A stretch of 64,000 bases of DNA from Acholeplasma equirhinis (lineage in GTDB: Bacteria > Bacillota_I > Bacilli_A > Acholeplasmatales > Acholeplasmataceae), in the NCBI RefSeq assembly GCF_017052655.1, contig NZ_JAFIDC010000001.1, forward strand, positions 806,001 to 870,000. Reading direction: 5' to 3'. Both the position numbers and the translations under genes were made by a program. The notes beneath the pieces are model-generated. The model had not been told where the DNA came from. It made no database searches and was given only the letters and a program-made list of their open reading frames with translations. Every line of letters starts with the position of its first letter. Position 1 is the first letter of the stretch. Shown piece after piece: positions 1 through 7,837 of this stretch.

Positions 1-89
1 GTGATGGTAAATATTTATTTGCAGTTACAGAAAAAAGAACTAAAGATGAGATTGATCAATTTGTGAAAGTTGTAGGTGAATTCAAATGA
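1..89 (+). CDS. gcvPA: Glycine dehydrogenase (decarboxylating) subunit 1, 3' end only
   Basis: Only the last 28 codons are inside the window, read in the frame beginning at base 3 and ending at TGA 87-89. The residues (…FAVTEKRTKDEIDQFVKVV…) match the usual C-terminal end of the alpha half of the two-subunit glycine cleavage P-protein. The stop overlaps the ATG of gcvPB by four bases (ATGA), so the two subunits are translationally coupled. The identification rests on this short tail plus the neighbour, so it is strong by context but not by length. Confidence 0.8.
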   Translation, partial: DGKYLFAVTEKRTKDEIDQFVKVVGEFK

Positions 90-1540
90 GATACTATGAT
101 ACTTTAATTTTTGAAATCACTAAACAAGGTCGTGTTGGTCACAACCTTCCAAAAAATCAATTCCCTTCTGTTAAACTCGATGCATCACTCTTAAGAGAAC
201 AAAAAGCGGAACTCCCTGAAGTTTCAGAATTAGAAGTTGTTAGACACTATACCAATGTTTCATTAAAGAACTTTGGGATTGAATCAGGATTTTATCCACT
301 TGGCTCATGTACAATGAAGTACAATCCTAAATTAAACGATGAACTTGCTGGCCTTCCTGGTTTTGCAAATGTCCATCCACTTCAACCAAATGAGGTTTCT
401 CAAGGTTTCTTAGAAATATACTTTGACCTTGCAAGATACTTATCTGAGTTAACTGGGATGGATGCATATTCATTAAACACCTATGCTGGTGCACATGGTG
501 AACTTGCAGGTTTAATGATTATTAAAAAATATCATGAACTTAGAAATGATTCTAAACGTAAATTAATTATCGTCCCTGATAGTGCACATGGTACTAACCC
601 AGCCTCTGCAACTGTGTGTGGATTTGATGTGATTGAAATCAAATCACATCCAGATGGTACAGTAAATATTGATGCATTAAAAGAAGTTTTAAATGCAAAT
701 GTTGCTGGTCTCATGCTAACAAATCCTAATACAGCCGGTGTATTTGAAAAAGACATCGTTGAAATTTCAAAACTTGTACACGAAGCTGGTGGTTTAGTTT
801 ATTATGATGGTGCTAACCTTAATGCACTCCTTGGTGTATCTCGTCCAGGAGACATGGGCTTTGACATTACACACTTAAACTTACATAAAACATTTTCAAC
901 ACCTCATGGTGGTGGTGGACCAGGTTCCGGTCCAGTTGGTGTTAAGGCCTTCTTAAAAGAATTCTTACCAGGACCAGTCGTTGAAAAAACAACTTCTGGT
1001 TTCAAATTCCATCAACCAGAAACTTCAATCGGTGCACTTTCTGCATTCTATGGAAATGCATCCGTATATTTAAGAGCTTATGTTTATATTAGAACATTAG
1101 GTATTGAAAATCTTAAAATGATTGGTAAACTTGCAACACTAAATGCCAATTATATTAAGGAAAGTTTAAAAGATTATTATAAACTTCCAATCGAAGGACA
1201 TGCAATGCATGAATTCGTCTTTGATGGCTTAATTGACCAATCAACAGGTGTTAAAACACTTGATATTGCGAAACGTCTTCTAGACTACGGTATGCATGCA
1301 CCAACAATTTATTTCCCACTCATCTTCTCTCAATCCATGATGATTGAACCAACAGAAGCTGAAAGTAAAGAAACACTGGATAAATTTATTGATGCTTTAA
1401 AATCTATTGCTAAAGAAGCAATTGATGATCCTGAAAATCTAAAATCTGCACCTCACAATACAGTGGTTCGTCGTTTAGATGAAGCCAAAGCTGCAAGAAA
1501 TCCAATCGTTGCATATAAAGATATTCATAAGTTTATTTAA
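86..1540 (+). CDS. gcvPB: Glycine dehydrogenase (decarboxylating) subunit 2
   Basis: This is the beta half of the P-protein of the cytosolic glycine cleavage system. Together with GcvPA it decarboxylates glycine using pyridoxal phosphate and passes aminomethyl to lipoylated H-protein. At 484 residues it has the normal length for the split type. The PLP-binding lysine is Lys268 in HLNLHKTFSTPH, followed by the glycine-rich stretch HGGGGPGSG; the substrate region PLGSCTMKYNPK lies near residue 71. It starts inside the gcvPA stop codon and is followed by a strong hairpin terminator. The T, H and L components are not in the window. Confidence 0.96.
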   Translation: MRYYDTLIFEITKQGRVGHNLPKNQFPSVKLDASLLREQKAELPEVSELEVVRHYTNVSLKNFGIESGFYPLGSCTMKYNPKLNDELAGLPGFANVHPLQPNEVSQGFLEIYFDLARYLSELTGMDAYSLNTYAGAHGELAGLMIIKKYHELRNDSKRKLIIVPDSAHGTNPASATVCGFDVIEIKSHPDGTVNIDALKEVLNANVAGLMLTNPNTAGVFEKDIVEISKLVHEAGGLVYYDGANLNALLGVSRPGDMGFDITHLNLHKTFSTPHGGGGPGSGPVGVKAFLKEFLPGPVVEKTTSGFKFHQPETSIGALSAFYGNASVYLRAYVYIRTLGIENLKMIGKLATLNANYIKESLKDYYKLPIEGHAMHEFVFDGLIDQSTGVKTLDIAKRLLDYGMHAPTIYFPLIFSQSMMIEPTEAESKETLDKFIDALKSIAKEAIDDPENLKSAPHNTVVRRLDEAKAARNPIVAYKDIHKFI

Positions 1541-1546
1541 CAAATA

Positions 1547-1574
1547 ACCCCATCCAAATCAGGATGGGGTTTTT
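1547..1574 (+). terminator. Rho-independent terminator of gcvPAB
   Basis: A perfect 9-bp stem, ACCCCATCC (1547-1555) with GGATGGGGT (1562-1570), has a six-base loop and is followed by TTTT. It lies seven bases after the gcvPB stop. The minus-strand reading lacks a good T run, so it mainly serves the plus strand. Confidence 0.9.
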
Positions 1575-1588
1575 CATTTACTTGATTT

Positions 1589-1903
1589 TTATTTAAATAC
1601 TGCTTGAAATACTTTAGTCGCTTCTGTAACTGATAGTGTTAGAAAATCTGATGTGTCACAAAGATCAACATTGTTTCCTAAAATACTATCAAAGAAATCT
1701 CTAAAGTCATCAATCTTTCCAACATAATCCGTAAAAATAAATCTAAATCTTGTTTCAGTTACATTATCACACAAAATAAAATCATAATCTTCAAATGTCA
1801 CTTTAATGACACGTTCTTCAATTTGTTCAAAACTGATTGGGAATACTTCATATAGGTTTGAGTTGATTTTACCTATCATTTCTGCAATTTGTTGTAAGTT
1901 CAT
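1589..1903 (-). CDS. Hypothetical small protein (104 aa)
   Basis: I do not recognise this family. The reading frame could extend upstream to base 1960, but the ATG at 1903 is preceded by a good Shine-Dalgarno GAGGTGA, so the 104-residue form beginning MNLQQIAEMIGK is preferred. The protein is soluble, acidic and without membrane segments, with alternating hydrophobic and charged residues. A TATAAT (minus strand, 1922-1927) lies just upstream, after the terminator of the large lipoprotein gene, so it is probably a single-gene unit. It ends tail to tail with gcvPB. Confidence 0.7.
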   Translation of the reverse strand: MNLQQIAEMIGKINSNLYEVFPISFEQIEERVIKVTFEDYDFILCDNVTETRFRFIFTDYVGKIDDFRDFFDSILGNNVDLCDTSDFLTLSVTEATKVFQAVFK

Positions 1904-1948
1904 AAGAATCACCTCATCCTTATTATATATCAGTATCATGTAATAAAG

Positions 1949-1980
1949 AAAAACAGGCACTTAAAATAAGTACCTGTTTT
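1949..1980 (-). terminator. Terminator after the CBM-repeat lipoprotein gene
   Basis: Read on the minus strand, a stem AAAACAGGTACTTA pairs with TAAGTGCCTGTTTT (one G-U pair) across a short T-rich loop and ends in TTTTTC. It lies 12 bases past the lipoprotein stop. Confidence 0.85.
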
Positions 1981-1991
1981 GAATGAAATGA

Positions 1992-4900
1992 TCAATCAAA
2001 TAAAGCTTCTACTGCTTCAAAACTTGAATAAGCTTCACCTTGTAGTGTGAAGTATAAATTGTTTCTAGTAAAGATTTCAAGGTCTGATGTTTGTGAACCA
2101 CTACCATTGTGAATAATGAAATTAATTGGACGGTATTCAACAGCGATAGGAATCACGATCATGAACCATCCTTCTTTTTCTTCTACTGCAACCATTTGTG
2201 TACCCGGCCAGTTACCTAAATTATTTGTATTCGGTGTTACTGTCCAAGAATATATATAAATAGATTCATATGCTTCTGAATTATAAACATAGATAGTTGT
2301 TGTAGGTTCAAAGTTTAACATACTAGTTTCTGCTTCTTCACGTGTCTCAAAACCTCTATTAATAGTGAAATAAAGCCCATTTTGAGTATTTGAATCGAGT
2401 GTTTGATTACCAATCCCATTTATGAATAAAAGACTTAATGCTTCAAGTTCAGTATCATGATCAACTTCAATATAGAACCAACCTTCATTTTCTAAATCTT
2501 CAGTCATTAAGATACCTGGCCAATTTTGAAATAGATTCCCATTAGTTGTCCATGCCCAAACATAAACTTCTTCCCAAGCTAAAGAATTATAAAAATAAAT
2601 TGTTGATGTTGTTGGTTCCTCATCACCTGGTTCTTCGTCTTCTTCTAAAGAAAGTAATGCAGCCTCCATTGATTCATAGATACCAAATTTTGTTGCGTAT
2701 AATTTGTCTTCTGCAACTTGATAATCACCAGATTGTTCAGTTAAATTATTATGGAACACAATTCCAAATGATCCAAATTCCAGACTATACGGAACTTCGA
2801 TATAGTACCAACCTGGTTCACCTTCTAATGGTGTTGCTTCTTCGCCAGGCCAATTTGGAAATGGATTATCAAAACCTCTCCATACCCAAACATAGATATG
2901 ATCCCAACCGACAGCATCATAGAAGTAAACAATTGTTGGTGTCTCAGTTTCAAGTTCAACCTCAGTATCTTCAAAAGTTGTATAAATGGCTAGTGGGGTT
3001 GCATATAAATGAACCTCAGTGACAGTATGTTCTTGACTTTGTGCATCAATACCATTACTGAAAATCACATTAAAAGGTGCATTTCCAGAGTCAAATGGAA
3101 TATCAACAACATACCAAATGTCACTTTCATCAAGTTTTTCAACTTTCACACCTGGCCAAGCTTCATACGCATTTGTTGTATTACGCCATGCCCATACATA
3201 TACTTCTTCCCAATCTAATGTATTTAAGAAATAAACTGTTGTTGAATCTTCTTCCACTTCAACTGGTTCTTCTGGCATAGCAGCTTCTGCTAATTCCATA
3301 GATTCGTACCAAGTACCATCAAAGAAATAAACATTAGTTTCATCAAGTAATTCTAGATTTTGTGTTTGTTCACCAGAATTGTTATTGAAAATAACATTTA
3401 ATGGTAATGCTAAGACATCAGTAACAGGAAGTTTAAACCAACCATCACCTAAATCTTCCATTTCAGTACCTGGCCAATTACCAGTAAGTTGTGGACTAAA
3501 TGTATAAAGATAGACTTCTTCCCATGAAGATGCATGATTGAAGTAATACACATCAACTTCTAACGGTTCAATAACTGCTTCTTCAGCTGCTTCCTTAGTT
3601 GCGAACACACTTGTTAAATTTGCATAAATTAAATTATCTTTAATTTCTAAAGTAACCGTTTGACGACCTAAGTCATTAGAAAGTCCATTATTGAAAATCA
3701 CATTAAATGGTGCTTCAGCCTTATCGAAAGGTATTTCAGCAACAAACCAACCTTCCATACCTTCTGCTGCAAAGATTTCAACACCAGGCCATGCTTGATA
3801 AGCATTTACTGAATCACGCCAAGCCCAGACAAATACCTTATCCCAACCATCTTGGTTGAAGAAGTAAACTAAAGTCCTATCTTCTTCAACAGGTTCTTCA
3901 GGTTCTTCTGGATCCTCAGGCATTTCTTGTGCAGCTTCAAAAGAATCAAAGACTTCTCCTGATAAGGTAACATAACGATTTGTTTCAGTGATTAAAACAT
4001 CTGGAGTCTTTCTTTCATCACTACCACTTAAACCATTGTTAAATAAGAATCCAAATTCATTGATCGTTACTGGAATTTCTGCATCTACTTGGAACCAACC
4101 TGCTTTTCCATTAACTGCAGTTGCTTGTGGTCCTGGCCAAGTAGTATAAATATCACCAGCAGTACTCCAACCCCAAGCATGTACTTCGGTCCAGTTATCA
4201 CTATTGTAGAAATAAACAGTGACTGTTTTAGTTTCTGCTGGTGCTACAATTGCAGCTTCAGCAGCTTGTTTAGATGGATACCATGTACCATTATAGAAAT
4301 AAACATCTGTTAAAGAATTTAGAACTAATTCAGCTGTTTGGTTACCTGTACCACCTGTACCTTTATTAAAGATAATATTAAGTGGTAGATTTGCATTTAA
4401 GAGTGAAATCTTAAACCAGTCACCACCATCACTTGTCATTGGCATACCAGGCCAAGTACCTAGCATTTCTGGATTAAATGTATAAGCATGTAAATTGCCC
4501 CATTGAGTTGTTGCATCTAAATAGTAAACAGTTAAATTCACAGGATCTGGTTGATTTGGTAAACCATTAACTGCATCTTCTCTAGATGCATATGGACTAC
4601 CTTCACCATTCATTGTTACAAATGTTGCGAAAGTACTTGAAATATATATATCTCCAGTTTGACGACCCATTCCACCTGTACCATCATTAAAGATGATCGT
4701 AAACGGCATTTCATCCGCGTCAATTTCAACATCAACATAGAACCAACCATCACCTAAATGTTCAACATCTAAGACTGCATTCGTCCCTGGCCAATCACCT
4801 AAAGGTCTTGAATCATCTTCTAAAAATGCATATGCATAAATAGAAAGCCAATTATTAGAGTTTAAGAAATGAACTCTTGTACCTTCTGTTTCTAAATGTG

Positions 4901-5243
4901 CTGCTTCAGCATCGTCAAATGATGTATATTGTCCCTTTAGACTAAAGTAAATGCCAGTTGTATTTGATAAATCGTAATTTACAGTCAGACTTGCAACTTT
5001 AAAGACTAGATCTAAATCAAGTCCTTCAAGTGAATCGAGTGTAATTGTTGCCTTATACCAATCTTGTCTTTCATGTGCTTCTAAAGTAATATCTGCACTT
5101 TCAGCAAGTTGTAAAACAACGTTTGAACTATCGGGACTATAAAAATAGACCGTTAAGCTTTCTTTCTGCGGTACTTCTTCCCCACAGGCCACTAAAAGTA
5201 ACGCCAATAATGCCGTTATAAAAAATATGCCTAATTTTTTCAT
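1992..5243 (-). CDS. Surface lipoprotein with nine tandem CBM26-like starch-binding repeats
   Basis: The 1083-residue protein begins with a lipoprotein signal peptide (MKKLGIFFITALLALLLVAC, lipid-attachment Cys20), so it should be anchored on the outer face of the membrane. The rest is about ten copies of a 100-115-residue module. Nine contain the core pattern vYFyN..W..vYvWaW…WPG…GWf.v.ip… viFnNG…qT, with WPG near residues 152, 265, 370, 485, 591, 698, 799, 908 and 1012. The first copy (about residues 28-115) lacks WPG. The pattern is that of family 26 starch-binding modules, normally appended to amylases. No glycoside hydrolase domain is present. Acidic linkers separate some copies. The start has a strong Shine-Dalgarno AGGGAGGG. 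A cre-like operator overlaps the promoter. A role in holding starch or glycogen at the surface is inferred; other glycans are possible. Confidence 0.85.
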   Translation of the reverse strand: MKKLGIFFITALLALLLVACGEEVPQKESLTVYFYSPDSSNVVLQLAESADITLEAHERQDWYKATITLDSLEGLDLDLVFKVASLTVNYDLSNTTGIYFSLKGQYTSFDDAEAAHLETEGTRVHFLNSNNWLSIYAYAFLEDDSRPLGDWPGTNAVLDVEHLGDGWFYVDVEIDADEMPFTIIFNDGTGGMGRQTGDIYISSTFATFVTMNGEGSPYASREDAVNGLPNQPDPVNLTVYYLDATTQWGNLHAYTFNPEMLGTWPGMPMTSDGGDWFKISLLNANLPLNIIFNKGTGGTGNQTAELVLNSLTDVYFYNGTWYPSKQAAEAAIVAPAETKTVTVYFYNSDNWTEVHAWGWSTAGDIYTTWPGPQATAVNGKAGWFQVDAEIPVTINEFGFLFNNGLSGSDERKTPDVLITETNRYVTLSGEVFDSFEAAQEMPEDPEEPEEPVEEDRTLVYFFNQDGWDKVFVWAWRDSVNAYQAWPGVEIFAAEGMEGWFVAEIPFDKAEAPFNVIFNNGLSNDLGRQTVTLEIKDNLIYANLTSVFATKEAAEEAVIEPLEVDVYYFNHASSWEEVYLYTFSPQLTGNWPGTEMEDLGDGWFKLPVTDVLALPLNVIFNNNSGEQTQNLELLDETNVYFFDGTWYESMELAEAAMPEEPVEVEEDSTTVYFLNTLDWEEVYVWAWRNTTNAYEAWPGVKVEKLDESDIWYVVDIPFDSGNAPFNVIFSNGIDAQSQEHTVTEVHLYATPLAIYTTFEDTEVELETETPTIVYFYDAVGWDHIYVWVWRGFDNPFPNWPGEEATPLEGEPGWYYIEVPYSLEFGSFGIVFHNNLTEQSGDYQVAEDKLYATKFGIYESMEAALLSLEEDEEPGDEEPTTSTIYFYNSLAWEEVYVWAWTTNGNLFQNWPGILMTEDLENEGWFYIEVDHDTELEALSLLFINGIGNQTLDSNTQNGLYFTINRGFETREEAETSMLNFEPTTTIYVYNSEAYESIYIYSWTVTPNTNNLGNWPGTQMVAVEEKEGWFMIVIPIAVEYRPINFIIHNGSGSQTSDLEIFTRNNLYFTLQGEAYSSFEAVEALFD
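2020..4960 (-). repeat. Tandem array of CBM26-like coding repeats
   Basis: Inside the lipoprotein gene, diverged copies of a unit of about 310-345 bases follow each other. The Trp-Pro-Gly codons appear on the plus strand as a ggcca core preceded by cc at about 2206, 2518, 2846, 3149, 3471, 3787, 4132, 4449 and 4788. The copies differ enough at nucleotide level that the array is an old duplication rather than a recent expansion. Confidence 0.85.
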
Positions 5244-5274
5244 ATACCCTCCCTATAAACTTTAATACAGACAT

Positions 5275-5296
5275 ATTATATATGTAAGCGCTTGTA
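5275..5296 (-). promoter_or_regulatory. Promoter -10 with cre-like (CcpA) operator for the CBM lipoprotein
   Basis: On the minus strand a perfect -10 TATAAT (5275-5280) lies 31 bases upstream of the start codon. Immediately upstream, at 5283-5296, is TACAAGCGCTTACA (TGTAAGCGCTTGTA on plus), one base from a perfect palindrome and close to the Gram-positive catabolite element TGWAARCGYTWNCW. It occupies the -35/-10 spacer, where a bound repressor would block RNA polymerase. The -35 region is weak. Control by CcpA with HPr-Ser-P is inferred; no ccpA gene is in the window. Confidence 0.65.
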
Positions 5297-5353
5297 GAAT
5301 GATAAGATTTGAACCTTTCAAGGATGTGGAAACATTACCATATTTCAAGGGAT

Positions 5354-5380
5354 AAAAAAACACACTCTATTAGAGTGTGT
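5354..5380 (-). terminator. Terminator of the parE-to-5392 operon
   Basis: On the minus strand the inverted repeat ACACACTCTA / TAGAGTGTGT (5360-5380) is followed by seven Ts. It lies 11 bases after the stop of the gene at 5392, closing the long operon that starts at parE. Confidence 0.9.
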
Positions 5381-5391
5381 CAATTTAAATC

Positions 5392-5757
5392 TTATTCTTG
5401 AACGTCATCATCCATGTTTACTGTGTAAACAGTTGATTTTTTAATTGTCTTCTTAACAGAATCACTAAAGCTTGGTCCAAATAAAATTTGGTAAATAGGA
5501 ATTAATAAAAAGACAATCCATGCTTTATCCCACCAACCAGTAAATGTACTAATTGTTACATAAGCGATAACCATAGCAATTGGAAAAGTAAACTTGAATT
5601 TCTTTAATCCCACGATGAATGGTGCAAGTGGAACAAATAAGAAAACTAACCAAGTTGGATGCCATGTATCTGTTAAATATCCAATTAACAGGAATGCAAA
5701 TAATGAAATAAAAAGAGATGCTGCAACGACGCGTTTTTGCCAGTTATATTGAAACAC
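5392..5757 (-). CDS. Small integral membrane protein of unknown function
   Basis: The 121-residue protein has about four hydrophobic segments (roughly residues 10-28, 33-49, 55-72 and 76-92), rich in Trp and Phe, and a short charged cytoplasmic tail ending DDDVQE. I do not recognise a named family. The start is GTG at 5757 with Shine-Dalgarno AAAGGAAG eight bases upstream. It is the last gene of the long minus-strand operon, 28 bases after the preceding gene and followed by a terminator. Confidence 0.75.
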   Translation of the reverse strand: MFQYNWQKRVVAASLFISLFAFLLIGYLTDTWHPTWLVFLFVPLAPFIVGLKKFKFTFPIAMVIAYVTISTFTGWWDKAWIVFLLIPIYQILFGPSFSDSVKKTIKKSTVYTVNMDDDVQE

Positions 5758-5785
5758 AATATGTACTTCCTTTCCTTTTTATATA

Positions 5786-6133
5786 TTATACAAGTTCTTC
5801 TATTTTTTCAATTAAAGTGTCTAAAATTTTAGGTATCATACCATTTCTTTCATACATAATGTAAGTGTCATTATCTGGTGACATATAATCTGTACGATAA
5901 ATAACAGTTAGTAACATCAGTAGTGTTTCAATACTTTGATCTTTAATCATATCTTTATTCGATTCAATTTTAACAAACTCACGCATCTTTTCGATGTAAT
6001 GTTTTTCAAGTAAATGTTTTTTTTCTAAATATTGCATTAAAGAACTTACAATGAAGTAAACATCTTTTTTGTTTGATTCAAGTTGTTCTTTAACTTCCTT
6101 AAAGAAGTTTAAATGATTCAAAAATGTTTTCAA
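5786..6133 (-). CDS. Hypothetical protein downstream of degV (115 aa)
   Basis: This is an unrecognised soluble, Lys/Glu-rich helical protein of 115 residues. The best start is TTG at 6133, with AAGGA a few bases upstream; this places the first 35 bases inside the degV coding end, suggesting translational coupling. The next internal ATG would remove about a quarter of the protein. No motif points to a function. It lies between the DegV gene and a small membrane protein gene in the same operon. Confidence 0.65.
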   Translation of the reverse strand: MKTFLNHLNFFKEVKEQLESNKKDVYFIVSSLMQYLEKKHLLEKHYIEKMREFVKIESNKDMIKDQSIETLLMLLTVIYRTDYMSPDNDTYIMYERNGMIPKILDTLIEKIEELV

Positions 6134-6989
6134 AGCCGTCCTTAATGATATATCCTAATCCAAGTATTTTTGATCCAATATGTGCACCAACAGTTGGTGT
6201 AATGGTTGAAACTAAAACTTCATCTACATTAGACTCAGTTTCTCTGATTTCTTTTGCAAGTTTTAAAGCATCATCTAATCGATTTGTGTGAAGCACAATA
6301 TAAGTGACATGTTTTTTTGTTGAAACTTCATTTTTAACGAGTTCTAGCATACGTAAAATTGCCTTACTATGTACTCTTACCTTTTCTTTAGTGGTTATTT
6401 TACCATCTTCCGAAAGATGTAAAATTGGTTTAATTTTTGCAAGTATGCCGATTGTACCAGAAAGTGCAGATAATCTGCCATTCTTAATTAAGTATTTAAG
6501 ATCATCAACAATAAAATAAGCATTCAAACCTTCTCTAACCCTTAATATGGTTTCAAAGATTTGTTCAACACTATAACCCATTTCTGCAAGATGTTCTGCT
6601 AAATGAACGAGATAACCTTGCATCAAAGTTGCAGTCTTAGTATCCAAAACATGAAAGTTAATACCTTCAATATGTGGTTCAACAAGTTCTTTTAAGTTTT
6701 TACCATATGTTGACAGATTTGTAGATATCGGCAAATGAATGACATCTGTACAACCTTCTTTTTTAAGGTTTTCAACTTGTTCAATCACTTCACCAAGTGT
6801 TGGTGCAGATGTTGAAGGTATAAATGAAGATGCTTCAAGCTTGTCATAAAATTGATCTGCAGTTATATCAACACCATCGGTAAGTGTTTCTTCACCAAAA
6901 TGTATTTGAGTTTTTGTAATTAAAGCCTTTGAACTAAATGGTGCATAAGCTAATCCTGATGATGAATCTGCTGTAAATCCTATTTTCAT
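6099..6989 (-). CDS. DegV family fatty-acid-binding protein
   Basis: DegV/FakB proteins bind a fatty acid and present it to the kinase FakA, which makes acyl-phosphate for phospholipid synthesis. The 296-residue length is normal. The N-terminal strand KIGFTADSSSGL and the conserved PSTSAPTLGEV motif (about residues 58-68) mark the fatty-acid-binding fold; HxPISTNLSTY near residue 95 is the second conserved loop. It is cytosolic. It lies two bases after the SDR gene and overlaps the next gene by 35 bases. No fakA is in the window. The fatty-acid ligand is inferred from the family. Confidence 0.88.
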   Translation of the reverse strand: MKIGFTADSSSGLAYAPFSSKALITKTQIHFGEETLTDGVDITADQFYDKLEASSFIPSTSAPTLGEVIEQVENLKKEGCTDVIHLPISTNLSTYGKNLKELVEPHIEGINFHVLDTKTATLMQGYLVHLAEHLAEMGYSVEQIFETILRVREGLNAYFIVDDLKYLIKNGRLSALSGTIGILAKIKPILHLSEDGKITTKEKVRVHSKAILRMLELVKNEVSTKKHVTYIVLHTNRLDDALKLAKEIRETESNVDEVLVSTITPTVGAHIGSKILGLGYIIKDGFENIFESFKLL

Positions 6990-6991
6990 AA

Positions 6992-7837
6992 TTACTTTTC
7001 CCCCAGTAAACTATGTGCATATGTGATAATTTCATCTTGCAGTTTTAAATCTTGGTAAATCATATGATGTTTAATGAGTTTCGCATTTTTATAAAGTGCA
7101 ATTTGTTTTGGATCTTCTCTTTCAATTAACGCAACAACATCTTTAGCAACCTTCTTAGGATTACTTAAGAAAACTGCTGCGAGCGGTCCAATAAATCTTA
7201 AGTATTTTGGAATCACACCAATTGCAGTCTTTGTATAAACAACACCTGGATCAACGAGTTTGAATATGACATCAAGATTGTATCTTGAATAGTAATAATA
7301 ACTCATTGCAGCCAGTTGTTTAGTTACTGCATAACTTTTAATTCTTCCGAAAGTGTGTATCCTATCAAGTTCGGTCATTGAAAATTTTCTATTCGTTGAC
7401 ATGGAGGTTGTATGGAGTACCATCTTTGTTTCAGATTTTTTTAAAGCAGGTAACATTGTTTCAAATAAAATGAGTTGTGATAAAAAGTTGACAACCATTG
7501 ATGTCACAATCCCATCTTTTGTTTGTTCACCACGCTTCTTTGGAATCATTGCTGCATTCATATAGATGAAATCAATTATAGGATGATCCTTTAGAATTTC
7601 CTTTGAAACAATCTTCATTTTTTCTAAATCTAAAAAATCCACTAAATAATATGAGTATTTTAACTCTGGATTTAAATGGGAAAACTCATCAATGACTTCT
7701 TTGATGAGTTTTTCATTTCTTGCAGTTAAGATGATATGGTAACCCTTGATCGCAAGTATTCTTGCAACTTCTTTACCGATACCATTGGTACCACCTGTAA
7801 TTAATATTTTTTTAGTCTGTGAATTGGAAGATGTCAA
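6992..7837 (-). CDS. Short-chain dehydrogenase/reductase
   Basis: This is an NAD(P)-dependent oxidoreductase with a Rossmann fold. The cofactor loop is TGGTNGIG close to the N-terminus. The NAA motif (YMNAAMIP), the catalytic Ser region (LHTTSMST) and Tyr-Lys in SYAVTKQ are all present, so it is probably active; the overall pattern is nearest to the retinol-dehydrogenase-like SDRs. The frame is open to an ATG at 7924, but that has no ribosome binding site and would overlap the upstream gene by 113 bases. TTG at 7837, preceded by AGGTGG at good spacing, gives 281 residues starting just before the Rossmann strand and is preferred. The substrate is unknown. Confidence 0.85.
   Translation of the reverse strand: MTSSNSQTKKILITGGTNGIGKEVARILAIKGYHIILTARNEKLIKEVIDEFSHLNPELKYSYYLVDFLDLEKMKIVSKEILKDHPIIDFIYMNAAMIPKKRGEQTKDGIVTSMVVNFLSQLILFETMLPALKKSETKMVLHTTSMSTNRKFSMTELDRIHTFGRIKSYAVTKQLAAMSYYYYSRYNLDVIFKLVDPGVVYTKTAIGVIPKYLRFIGPLAAVFLSNPKKVAKDVVALIEREDPKQIALYKNAKLIKHHMIYQDLKLQDEIITYAHSLLGEK

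Noticed and set aside
532-756. Minus-strand open frame inside gcvPB
   Set aside because: Antisense shadow of a clear conserved gene.
2546-3280. Plus-strand open frames of 60-158 codons within the lipoprotein gene
   Set aside because: They are antisense shadows of the repeat-coding strand, with low-complexity composition and no ribosome binding sites.
1992-5243. Tandem repeats considered as a phase-variable or recombination-prone array
   Set aside because: The copies are diverged at nucleotide level and no short homopolymer or simple repeat at the promoter or start suggests switching.
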